A DNA stretch of 5,006 bases, from the NCBI GenBank assembly GCA_964531285.1, contig CAZHDI010000159.1, forward strand, positions 1 to 5,006. Direction: 5' to 3'. The notes under the pieces are model-generated. The model saw only the letters and a list, made by a program, of their open reading frames with translations, did not search any database and was not told the DNA's origin. The position numbers and the translations under genes were made by a program. This document shows, piece by piece, positions 1-5,006 of this stretch (positions are counted from its first letter, which is position 1; each line of letters starts with the position of its first letter). This DNA is from CAZHDI01 sp964531285. GTDB lineage: Bacteria > Pseudomonadota > Alphaproteobacteria > JAJFIK01.

Positions 1-440
1 TTGATCGAGCTTTCCTTCTCGATATAGGTGTCCGTACGCGGCACATAGGCTTCCGGCTGGTAGTAGTCGTAATAGCTGACGAAATATTCGACCGCGTTGT
101 CCGGAAAGAAGCTTTTGAACTCCCCGTAAAGCTGGGCCGCCAGGGTCTTGTTCGGCGCCAGGATGATCGCCGGGCGCTGCACCTCCTGGATCACATGGGC
201 CATGGTGAAAGTCTTGCCCGAGCCGGTGACGCCGAGCAGGACCTGGTCGCGCTCGCCCTCGCGTGTGCCGTCCACGAGCTGGTCGATCGCCTGGGGCTGG
301 TCCCCCTTGGGCGTGAACTCGGACTCGATGCGCAGGCGGATGCCGCCTTCGGATTTTTCGGGACGGTCGGGCCGGTGGGGGACCCAGATGGTCGGATTGG
401 GCGCTTCGCCGAAGCCCGACCCGTTGTTATGCGGTGCCAT
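1..440 (-). CDS. uvrB: UvrABC system protein B (excinuclease subunit UvrB), N-terminal part, cut by the window edge
   Basis: UvrB is the helicase-like damage-verification subunit of cytoplasmic nucleotide excision repair; it is loaded onto DNA by UvrA and recruits UvrC. The first 146 codons are visible, about a fifth of a protein usually near 670-730 residues. The Walker A loop GVTGSGKT lies at residues 70-77, followed by motif Ia-like APNKTLAAQLYGEF (95-108) and the tyrosine-rich beta-hairpin start YYDYYQPEAY (123-132) that clamps one DNA strand. The reading ends in EKESSI, typical of the family. The Walker lysine is residue 76, against 45 in E. coli, so there is an N-terminal extension of about 31 residues. 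The ATG at 438-440 is the only reasonable start: an in-frame TGA lies at 447-449 and the next in-frame ATG is beyond Walker A. No good Shine-Dalgarno sequence precedes it. Identification is secure from the motifs. Confidence 0.97.
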   Translation of the reverse strand, partial: MAPHNNGSGFGEAPNPTIWVPHRPDRPEKSEGGIRLRIESEFTPKGDQPQAIDQLVDGTREGERDQVLLGVTGSGKTFTMAHVIQEVQRPAIILAPNKTLAAQLYGEFKSFFPDNAVEYFVSYYDYYQPEAYVPRTDTYIEKESSI

Positions 441-494
441 GGGTCTTCATATGGCGCAGTTGGAGAGCCCGCGCCAGTCTTTCGTTCCGTGCGC

Positions 495-529
495 AAAAAA
501 GCCGCCGCATCCCGGGGGCGCGGCGGCTT
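495..529 (-). terminator. Intrinsic terminator of the YceI-family gene
   Basis: A perfect 10-bp stem, AAGCCGCCGC (499-508) with GCGGCGGCTT (520-529), encloses an 11-base loop. On the minus strand it is followed by six T residues (495-500 read as A on the plus strand, partly shared with the stem base). It starts about 20 bases past the yceI stop codon and so separates yceI from uvrB on the same strand. Seen directly in the sequence; its role follows from the classic rho-independent layout. Confidence 0.92.
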
Positions 530-549
530 GCGTTAGCGACGCCTTGGTC

Positions 550-1209
550 TCAGTCGGCCTGCTTGCGCAGTTCCGCCGCGATATCCAGCGTTACAACGTC
601 ACCGATGGCCGGAGCCCAGTTGGTGATGCCGAATTCCGAGCGCTTGATGTGGCCTTTGGCCTGAAAGCCAACGGTTTCGACCTTGGCGAACGGATGCTCG
701 CCGACGCCCAGGAACCGCACTTTCAGCGTGGTCGGCTTGGTGGTGCCGCGCACGGTCAGATCGCCGGTGACGTCGGCGGTGTTATCGCCGGTCGCCTCGA
801 TCCCCGTGCTCGTGAAGGTGATTTCCGGGAACTCTTCGGCTTTGAAAGCCGCGTTGACGAGTTCCTCGTCCAGCTTGTCGCTGGTCGTATCGATGCTCGC
901 GGCATCGATGGTCACCGACAGACTGCCATTCGCGATGTCATCCGGATCGATGCTCAACGTGCCTTCGGCGGTGTTGAAGCGGCCGTCATACAGCGACAGA
1001 CCCATATGGCTGACCTGCCACTGGACCGTGGTGTGGGTCGGGTCGATGACATAAGTGCCGCCGGTCACGGCCGACGCTTCGGCGCTCCAGCCCGGGATGC
1101 GGCCATCGTTCTGCTTGGCGTATTTATCCTTGCCGTGCATTTCGGCGACGGCGGCGGTAGCGGTGAGCGCCATGGCGGCCGACAGGGACGCGATTTTGGC
1201 AAAAGTCAT
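550..1209 (-). CDS. YceI-family periplasmic protein (polyisoprenoid-binding-like lipocalin fold)
   Basis: This 219-residue protein matches the YceI family, small beta-barrel proteins with a lipocalin-like fold; some members bind long polyisoprenoid chains and they are often induced by stress or high pH. The exact ligand here is unknown. Residues 1-22 form a signal peptide ending in AVA, with likely cleavage before EMHG, so a periplasmic location is expected. The YceI domain runs from about residue 52 to the C-terminus: YVIDPTHTTVQWQVSHMG (53-70), FKAEEFPEITFTSTGI (122-137), DLTVRGTTKPTTL (150-162) and a closing strand near GDVVTLDIAAEL (203-214). A charged linker of about 28 residues separates signal and domain. 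The ATG at 1207-1209 has a good SD, GGGAGA (plus-strand 1215-1220), with 5-base spacing. It lies upstream of uvrB on the same strand but has its own terminator, so it is probably transcribed alone. Family assignment is firm; physiological role is inferred. Confidence 0.94.
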   Translation of the reverse strand: MTFAKIASLSAAMALTATAAVAEMHGKDKYAKQNDGRIPGWSAEASAVTGGTYVIDPTHTTVQWQVSHMGLSLYDGRFNTAEGTLSIDPDDIANGSLSVTIDAASIDTTSDKLDEELVNAAFKAEEFPEITFTSTGIEATGDNTADVTGDLTVRGTTKPTTLKVRFLGVGEHPFAKVETVGFQAKGHIKRSEFGITNWAPAIGDVVTLDIAAELRKQAD

Positions 1210-1491
1210 AGTTGTCTCCCGTTCAGTTGATCAGCAAAACTATGCGGCGATCTGCCCCCCTCAGGGGAGTCGCTCTGTACATGGGGCCCCCGATGGGCTT
1301 CGCCAAGCGCTCGTTCGCAGCGGGCGGGACGGCTTCACGCCGTCGTGATGGCTGGACATTTGGTCTCAGAGGCCCCGGGAGGGGCCGTCGGTGCTGGCCG
1401 AACCCGCGGGGCGGCCCACCTCATGCATGGCGACCATTAAAGCGGGATGAGCGGCTAAAGCCGCCCTCAGGCGTTGGTTGGGAGAATGGGA
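1210..1491. other. Gene-free intergenic region with several short hairpins
   Basis: This 282-base stretch lies between the divergent yceI and acyP genes and must hold their promoters, although I could not pick convincing -35/-10 pairs. Reading frames that cross it have no family resemblance and no good ribosome binding sites. Visible structure: CCCC-TCA-GGGG within 1255-1267; GACGGC-ttcac-GCCGTC at 1328-1344; GGCCCC-ggga-GGGGCC at 1371-1386; and GCGGC-taaa-GCCGC within 1451-1464. None is followed by a T tract, so they are not standard terminators. Confidence 0.6.
1480..1485 (+). promoter_or_regulatory. Shine-Dalgarno sequence that decides the acylphosphatase start
   Basis: GGGAGA at 1480-1485 abuts an in-frame ATG at 1486 (no spacing) and sits 6 bases before the ATG at 1492. 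Normal spacing favours 1492. A third in-frame ATG at 1504 has a poorer AGGAA site (1496-1500) only 3 bases away. Confidence 0.65.
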
Positions 1492-1791
1492 ATGCAGGAA
1501 CCGATGGCGCAGCAAAGCGCGGCGATCCGCGTGCGCATCGAGGGGCAGGTTCAGGGCGTGGGATTCCGGGCCTGGACAGTGGACGAGGCGGTCCGGCTCG
1601 GGCTCGACGGCTGGGTGCGTAATTGCAGCGATGGCAGTGTCGAGGCGGTGTTCGCAGGGCCTCAGCCGAGTGTGGATCAGATGCTTTCGCTTGTCGGACA
1701 CGGTCCGGCCTCGGCGGAAGTCGCGGATCTTGTGGTCGAGCCGGTGAGCAGCCCGCCCGAGCCCGGGTTCCGCCAACTGCCCACCAGTTGA
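1492..1791 (+). CDS. acyP: Acylphosphatase
   Basis: A small cytoplasmic enzyme that hydrolyses the carboxyl-phosphate bond of acyl phosphates such as acetyl phosphate or 1,3-bisphosphoglycerate in vitro; its biological substrate in bacteria is not settled. With the start chosen at 1492 it has 99 residues, close to the usual 90-98. The signature GQVQGVGFRAW (18-28) carries the phosphate-binding loop and catalytic arginine Arg26. The second signature, GLDGWVRNCSDGSVE (37-51), holds the catalytic asparagine Asn44. The C-terminus GFRQLPTS aligns with the family's short final strand (FxIR-like in E. coli YccX), though the usual closing arginine-containing ending is altered. The extra N-terminal residues MQEPMAQQSA may be partly untranslated if the ATG at 1504 is used. 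The gene is single; it converges on a minus-strand gene 6 bases after its stop. Assignment is strong because both catalytic residues are present. Confidence 0.95.
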   Translation: MQEPMAQQSAAIRVRIEGQVQGVGFRAWTVDEAVRLGLDGWVRNCSDGSVEAVFAGPQPSVDQMLSLVGHGPASAEVADLVVEPVSSPPEPGFRQLPTS

Positions 1792-1797
1792 CAGCAA

Positions 1798-2421
1798 TCA
1801 GCCGGCTGGATGGGCCGTGCTGCCGGCTTCGCGCCAGGGCCCTGGATAAGGCGGCGGCGGTGTGTCCGGTTCGCGCGGGCCCAGAGCGGCGCAGCGCCCG
1901 TCATCGCGGGCATTAAAGCACCATCCACCAACATAGCCGCTGGCCGCCGGTTGCGGCGCGGGCGGGCCGTAGACGGCATCAAGCAGGCGCGGCGGCCCCA
2001 AAGGTTTCGAAGGTTCCGCCGGTTTCGGTACGGCGACCGGCGCCGGTTCGGACCGCAGACCGGCAAATTCCATCAAGCGTGTGCCGGCCATCCGCAAAAG
2101 CTCGATGGGGTCGGCCATCATCCGGGTCATGGTCGGGCCGGTGCGGATCACCCGCCCCCGGCGGCTGTTGGAGCGGCGGCGGCGCAGCATGGCGTTGGCC
2201 GTGACCGGCAGGCGGGACGGCGCATGGGGAATCGCCCGTTCCATCGGGCGCGAGGCGTTTGTCACGGTCTGGCGGAGCGACCCGTCCGGCATGCTCGATC
2301 CGCCCAGCGACGCCATACACAGACAAATCCCGGCGGCGAGCGCTGTGCGCCCGGATGGTCCGAGACCGACACCGGCAAGGCCTTTGGACAGGCTGGCGGA
2401 ACCGAAAATGACGCGGGGCAT
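1798..2421 (-). CDS. Hypothetical proline-rich protein, probably exported or membrane-anchored
   Basis: I do not recognise this 207-residue protein. It looks genuinely coding: codons favour C or G in third position, composition is more balanced than in the overlapping frames (which are rich in Arg, His and Pro), and the ATG at 2419-2421 has a strong SD, TAAGGAG, 9 bases upstream. A hydrophobic stretch at about 27-40 (TALAAGICLCMASL) after Arg25 could be a signal peptide core or membrane segment; the cysteines at 33 and 35 do not form a clear lipobox. A basic patch follows (RRRRSNSRRGR, 80-90), then a short possibly helical region (102-122). From about 127 the chain is proline-rich with PKPAEPSKP (132-140) and PPPPYPGP (188-195). 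A conserved-looking WCFNARDDGRC segment (167-177) contains a cysteine pair that could form a disulfide outside the cytoplasm. It could be a lineage-specific envelope protein. Function unknown; existence moderately supported. Confidence 0.68.
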   Translation of the reverse strand: MPRVIFGSASLSKGLAGVGLGPSGRTALAAGICLCMASLGGSSMPDGSLRQTVTNASRPMERAIPHAPSRLPVTANAMLRRRRSNSRRGRVIRTGPTMTRMMADPIELLRMAGTRLMEFAGLRSEPAPVAVPKPAEPSKPLGPPRLLDAVYGPPAPQPAASGYVGGWCFNARDDGRCAALGPREPDTPPPPYPGPWREAGSTAHPAG

Positions 2422-2430
2422 GGTGAAACA

Positions 2431-2437
2431 CTCCTTA
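2431..2437 (-). promoter_or_regulatory. Shine-Dalgarno sequence of the hypothetical gene
   Basis: The minus-strand sequence TAAGGAG precedes the ATG at 2421 by 9 bases. It decides the start: the same frame is open further upstream, to an ATG at 2478, but that codon would put 19 more residues, without signal-like character, over this strong site. Confidence 0.7.
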
Positions 2438-2446
2438 CCACCCTGA

Positions 2447-2464
2447 CTGTGCCGAGTCGCACAG
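2447..2464. promoter_or_regulatory. Perfect 6-6-6 dyad, candidate operator or leader hairpin
   Basis: CTGTGC and GCACAG are perfect inverted halves around a 6-base spacer (CGAGTC). The dyad lies 26 bases upstream of the hypothetical gene's start, just before its SD, in the divergent region shared with the aminotransferase gene. It could bind a dimeric regulator or fold in the leader RNA. I do not recognise it as a known operator. Confidence 0.3.
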
Positions 2465-2634
2465 ACCGGCGCCATCAAGTTGGGTCCGGCTTTTTGAAGG
2501 GGAGCGGCGATCCGCAGCCTGGCGTCGATAACGCGCCGGGCGCTTGCGGGCGGACGGGAACGGACGTAGCGTGCGGCGCATTTTCAACCGTCTCGCGGAC
2601 GCCGTCCGGCGGCCCGCCCATGACAAGACCATTC

Positions 2635-2646
2635 GGGAGGCCTCCC
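2635..2646 (+). promoter_or_regulatory. Aminotransferase Shine-Dalgarno sequence inside a perfect 12-bp palindrome
   Basis: GGGAGG (2635-2640) is a strong SD, 6 bases before the ATG at 2647, and decides that start over an in-frame ATG at 2620 that has no SD. The spacer is exactly its complement, giving the palindrome GGGAGGCCTCCC. A small hairpin with a GGCC loop could partly hide the SD. Confidence 0.75.
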
Positions 2647-3864
2647 ATGTCCGCTCTGCCCGCCCATTTCCTGTCCGACGCCCTTGAGCGCGTACAGCCG
2701 TCCGCGACCATCGCCGTGACCCAAAAGGCCCGCGATCTGAAGGCCCAGGGCCGCGATGTCATCGGTCTGGGGGCCGGCGAGCCGGATTTCGACACGCCCG
2801 ACAATATTAAAGAGGCGGCAATCGAGGCGATCCGGCGCGGCGAGACGAAATACACGGCCGTGGACGGTATTCCCGAGTTGAAGGACGCCATCGCGGCCAA
2901 GTTCAAGCGCGACAACGATCTGACCTATGCGCCGGGCCAGATCACCGTGGCGCCGGGCGGCAAGCCGATCATCTACAATGCGATGCTGGCGACGCTCAAT
3001 CCGGGCGACGAGGTGATCATCCCGACGCCTTACTGGGTGTCCTATCCCGATATTGTGCTGCTGGGCGGCGGTACTCCGGTCTTTGCCGATGCGCGCCTGG
3101 AGGATGGCTTCAAGCTGCGCCCGGAGGTGCTGGAGTCCAAGATCACGGCGAAGACCAAATGGCTGATCCTCAATTCGCCGTCGAACCCGTCGGGTGCCGC
3201 CTACACCCAGGACGAGCTTAAGCAGCTTACGGATGTTCTGGTGCGCCATCCCCATGTCTGGGTCCTGACCGACGATATGTATGAAAAGATCGTCTATGAC
3301 GATTTCCGGTTCACGACCCCGGCCCAGGTCGAGCCGTCGCTTTATGAGCGCACGCTGACCATGAACGGTGCGTCGAAAGCCTTTGCGATGACCGGCTGGC
3401 GGATCGGTTTTGCCGGTGGCCCCCAGCCGCTGATCAAGGCCATGGGCAAGCTGCAAAGTCAGTCCACGTCCAATCCGACCTCGATCAGTCAGTGGGCGGC
3501 GGTCGAGGCCCTTAACGGGCCGCAGGATTATCTCATCGAGCGCAATGCGACGTTCAAGGAACGCCGCGACATGGTGGTCGCCATGTTGAACGAGGCCGAC
3601 GGACTCACCTGTCCGACGCCGGAAGGCGCGTTCTATGTTTATCCGTCCTGTGAAGGCTGCATCGGCAAGACCGCACCGAACGGCGCGAAGATCGCGAATG
3701 ACGAGGACTTCGCATCGGCGCTGCTGGATTGCGAAGGCGTCGCAGTCGTATTTGGCGCGGCCTTCGGTCTGTCGCCGTTCTTCCGGATTTCTTATGCCAC
3801 CTCGACCGAGGCGCTCAAGGAAGCCTGCACCCGCATCCAGCGGTTTTGCGCGGCTTTGACATAA
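2647..3864 (+). CDS. aspC: Pyridoxal-phosphate-dependent aspartate aminotransferase (class I, AatA/AspC type)
   Basis: A cytoplasmic enzyme exchanging the amino group between aspartate and 2-oxoglutarate, giving oxaloacetate and glutamate. Some enzymes of this 1-beta type also transaminate prephenate; that is possible here but not shown. The 405 residues are full length. Key positions: GAGEPDFDTP (42-51) at the substrate-gating N-terminus; KYT (68-70); Trp130 stacking on the cofactor ring (PYWVSYP); Asn180 in NSPSNPSG; Asp209 and Tyr212 (TDDMYE) contacting the pyridine ring; the catalytic Schiff-base Lys244 in SKAFAMTGWRIG with phosphate-binding Arg252; and Arg380 (FFRISYATS) for the substrate alpha-carboxylate. 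The start at 2647 agrees with the family N-terminus (FLSDALERVQPSATIAVTQKA). The same frame stays open far upstream, antisense to the preceding gene, but that extension has shadow-like composition. Next gene, dps, begins 136 bases later. The general class is certain; the aspartate specificity is very likely. Confidence 0.95.
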   Translation: MSALPAHFLSDALERVQPSATIAVTQKARDLKAQGRDVIGLGAGEPDFDTPDNIKEAAIEAIRRGETKYTAVDGIPELKDAIAAKFKRDNDLTYAPGQITVAPGGKPIIYNAMLATLNPGDEVIIPTPYWVSYPDIVLLGGGTPVFADARLEDGFKLRPEVLESKITAKTKWLILNSPSNPSGAAYTQDELKQLTDVLVRHPHVWVLTDDMYEKIVYDDFRFTTPAQVEPSLYERTLTMNGASKAFAMTGWRIGFAGGPQPLIKAMGKLQSQSTSNPTSISQWAAVEALNGPQDYLIERNATFKERRDMVVAMLNEADGLTCPTPEGAFYVYPSCEGCIGKTAPNGAKIANDEDFASALLDCEGVAVVFGAAFGLSPFFRISYATSTEALKEACTRIQRFCAALT

Positions 3865-3873
3865 GGTGCACCG

Positions 3874-3930
3874 GCCCGCGCCGTTAAACGTCTGTTATGG
3901 ACCTTGGCAAAAAGGTCTTGCGGCGCGGGC
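3874..3930. repeat. Nested inverted repeat between the aminotransferase and dps
   Basis: A perfect 10-bp outer stem, GCCCGCGCCG (3874-3883) with CGGCGCGGGC (3921-3930), encloses 37 bases. The enclosed part holds an inner 6-bp stem, GACCTT (3900-3905) with AAGGTC (3912-3917), around GGCAAA. It starts 10 bases after the aminotransferase stop. No T tract follows on the plus strand, so it is not a textbook terminator. It could end or protect the aminotransferase mRNA, or regulate dps, whose promoter should lie nearby. Confidence 0.5.
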
Positions 3931-4000
3931 GGCCCGTCCTACCTCTCAGTCAGAACGGTGCGCGGCCATGCGCGCCGGATTCGGATGAAGGAGAGGTGAG

Positions 4001-4468
4001 ATGAGCATCGAGATTGGATTGGCTGACAATCAGCGTAAGGAAATCGCCGAGGGTCTCGCCAAGGTTTTGGCCGATACCTACGTGCTTTACACGAAGACCC
4101 ACGGCTATCACTGGAATGTCACGGGGCCGCGTTTCCGGTCGCTGCATGAGATGTTCGAGGAGCAGTACACCGAATTGTGGCAGGCGCTGGATGTGCTGGC
4201 GGAACGTATTCGGGCGCTCGGTGTTTACGCTCCGGCCGGTGCCACCCAGTTCGCCGAACTGTCGCGGCTGTCCGACGACGCCGGTGTGCCGGATGCCGAC
4301 ACCATGCTGGTCAACCTGACCAAGGATCATGAGCACATGAGCCGGACTTTGCGCGAGCTTGTCGCCGCGGTTGCCGATGCGGGCGATGAAGGAACGGCGG
4401 ACCTTCTGACCGCGCGCATGCAAAAGCATGACGAGACGGCCTGGATGCTGCGCTCCATGGCGGCCTGA
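4001..4468 (+). CDS. dps: Dps-family ferritin-like protein (DNA protection during starvation / iron storage)
   Basis: Dps proteins assemble into hollow 12-mers that oxidise Fe(II) with hydrogen peroxide and store the iron, limiting Fenton damage; some also coat DNA. At 155 residues it has normal length. The inter-subunit ferroxidase site is recognisable: His37 in HWNVTG, His49 with Glu53 in LHEMFEEQY, and Asp64 with Glu68 in ALDVLAER. Glu53 stands where E. coli Dps has Asp, a carboxylate swap I recall from related proteins with the FEEQYTEL motif. The remaining chain forms the other helices of the four-helix bundle, with HEHMSRTLREL (110-120) in the third. Neither terminus carries a lysine-rich tail, so strong DNA binding is doubtful. 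The ATG at 4001 has an excellent SD, AAGGAG (3988-3993), spaced 7 bases. A terminator follows directly. Upstream control is probably by oxidative or general stress, but no OxyR-type or EcfG-type consensus was seen. Confidence 0.95.
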   Translation: MSIEIGLADNQRKEIAEGLAKVLADTYVLYTKTHGYHWNVTGPRFRSLHEMFEEQYTELWQALDVLAERIRALGVYAPAGATQFAELSRLSDDAGVPDADTMLVNLTKDHEHMSRTLRELVAAVADAGDEGTADLLTARMQKHDETAWMLRSMAA

Positions 4469-4513
4469 CCGCCCGATCGATCCAGGGGCCGACACAGTGT
4501 CGTGACCTGACGC

Positions 4514-4548
4514 GCCCGTGATCGCTGCCCGCGGTCACGGGCTTTTTT
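4514..4548 (+). terminator. Intrinsic terminator of dps
   Basis: GCCCGTGATCGC (4514-4525) pairs with GCGGTCACGGGC (4531-4542) as a 12-bp stem with one G-U wobble and a 5-base loop, followed by six T residues (4543-4548). It begins 45 bases after the dps stop and isolates dps from msrP. A textbook rho-independent terminator on the plus strand. Confidence 0.95.
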
Positions 4549-4557
4549 GCGCCCAGA

Positions 4558-4585
4558 TTGTCCCGCACGGGATACGCTTTAAACT
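4558..4585 (+). promoter_or_regulatory. Candidate sigma-70-type promoter for msrP, overlapped by a small dyad
   Basis: TTGTCC (4558-4563) and TAAACT (4580-4585) are spaced 16 bases and each match 4 of 6 consensus positions. This would start transcription about 25 bases before the msrP start, just after the dps terminator. The inverted repeat TCCCG-CA-CGGGA (4561-4572) overlaps the -35 element and could be an operator. Weak matches; inferred mainly from position. Confidence 0.33.
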
Positions 4586-4617
4586 ACGGTTGCGCGAACA
4601 GCGGAGGAGACGCCGTC

Positions 4618-5006
4618 ATGTGGATTTCGAAACGCCCGGCCTGGCAGTTGGACGAGCGCCATGCGACCCCGGAGTCGGTCTATGTGAACCGGCGGGCCTT
4701 TTTGGGGGCGGGCGCGGGTGCGATCGCCTGGGGGCTGACCGGGGCAGCCGGTGCCGCGCGCGCGGCCGACGATCCGACGGCGGATCTTTATCCTGCGCCC
4801 CGGAATGATGCGTTCGAGGGCGGCCGCCCGCTCACCGATGAAGAGGTCGCCTCGACCTACAACAATTTCTACGAGTTCGGGTCCCACAAGAAGATCTATC
4901 GGGAAGCGGAGCGTCTGAAGCCGCGGCCCTGGACCGTCACCCTCGATGGCATGGTCGAGGAAGAGCAGGTCCTCGATATCGATACGCTGATCCGCGCCAT
5001 GCCGCT
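4618..5006 (+). CDS. msrP: Protein-methionine-sulfoxide reductase catalytic subunit MsrP (YedY), N-terminal part, cut by the window edge
   Basis: MsrP is a periplasmic molybdopterin enzyme that reduces methionine sulfoxide in envelope proteins, taking electrons from the quinone pool through the haem membrane protein MsrQ (YedZ). The first 129 codons are present of a protein usually near 310-335 residues. A Tat signal peptide is clear: NRRAFLG (24-30) with the twin arginines, a hydrophobic core AGAGAIAWGLTGAAG (31-45) and probable cleavage after ARA (47-49). As in the family, a lengthy N-region precedes the twin arginines (KRPAWQLDERHATPESVYV). The mature start contains YNNFYEFGSHK (81-91), the cofactor-contacting family signature, and RPWTVTLDGMV (103-113), which opens the sulfite-oxidase-type fold. 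The molybdenum-ligating cysteine lies beyond the edge. The start at 4618 has SD GGAGGAG (4603-4609) with 8-base spacing. msrQ would be expected downstream. Identification is strong. Confidence 0.95.
   Translation, partial: MWISKRPAWQLDERHATPESVYVNRRAFLGAGAGAIAWGLTGAAGAARAADDPTADLYPAPRNDAFEGGRPLTDEEVASTYNNFYEFGSHKKIYREAERLKPRPWTVTLDGMVEEEQVLDIDTLIRAMP

Noticed and set aside
441..500. Possible alphaproteobacterial LexA box (GAAC-N7-GAAC or GTTC-N7-GTTC) before uvrB.
   Set aside because: One GAAC half-site is present, but the second half reads TGGC, so the match is incomplete.
148..1230. Plus-strand open frame of 360 codons across uvrB and yceI.
   Set aside because: It is the antisense shadow of two genes identified by clear motifs on the minus strand and crosses the terminator between them.
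1979..2431. Alternative minus-strand frame of 150 codons overlapping the hypothetical gene.
   Set aside because: Its composition is dominated by Arg, His and Pro, and it lacks an SD at the right distance.
2461..2495. Possible terminator ending in CCGGCTTTTT in the divergent region.
   Set aside because: The potential stem pairs only four bases (CCGG with CCGG) over a long loop, and no plus-strand gene ends upstream of it.
1810..2646. Long open plus-strand frame continuous with the aminotransferase, which would add some 280 residues.
   Set aside because: The extension is rich in Arg, Gly, His and Pro, runs antisense to a better-supported gene, and the family N-terminus plus a strong SD place the start at 2647. 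Open antisense frames are common in GC-rich DNA.
3856..3861. Perfect TTGACA at the end of aspC as a dps -35 element.
   Set aside because: No acceptable -10 hexamer lies 16-18 bases downstream (the region reads GC-rich GCGCCG); it is part of the coding end.
3865..4000. EcfG general-stress promoter (GGAAC-N16/17-CGTT) before dps.
   Set aside because: No GGAAC half is present in this spacer on the plus strand.

Overview
The window reads as ordinary chromosomal DNA of a GC-rich Alphaproteobacterium. The best clue is the aspartate aminotransferase, whose N-terminal half resembles the alphaproteobacterial AatA/AspC type. A UvrB with an N-terminal extension and strong C/G preference at third codon positions fit the same group. 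I cannot name a genus from sequence alone; a Rhodospirillales-like lineage is only a guess. I see no insertion sequence, phage gene, CRISPR array, tRNA or rRNA.

Layout, left to right. Minus strand: the first 146 codons of uvrB (nucleotide excision repair) run off the left edge. Upstream of it, also on the minus strand, is a secreted YceI-family protein that ends in a clear intrinsic terminator. A 282-base gene-free stretch with several short hairpins follows. Plus strand: a small acylphosphatase (acyP type). It converges, with a 6-base gap, on a minus-strand gene for an unrecognised, probably exported, proline-rich protein. A 225-base divergent region separates that gene from a plus-strand PLP-dependent aspartate aminotransferase. 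Then come, on the plus strand, a Dps-family ferritin-like protein with its own strong terminator, and the first 129 codons of msrP, the Tat-exported molybdoenzyme that repairs oxidised methionines in the periplasm. msrP runs off the right edge.

Functionally the genes are mostly independent single-gene units: most have their own Shine-Dalgarno sequence, and there are two strong intrinsic terminators. A loose theme is protection from damage: DNA repair (UvrB), iron and peroxide detoxification (Dps) and methionine sulfoxide repair (MsrP). The terminator between dps and msrP argues against a shared operon. I found no convincing evidence of a new multi-gene system. The items most worth a second look are the unrecognised protein at 1798-2421, the nested inverted repeat between the aminotransferase and dps, and a few small dyads next to start codons.
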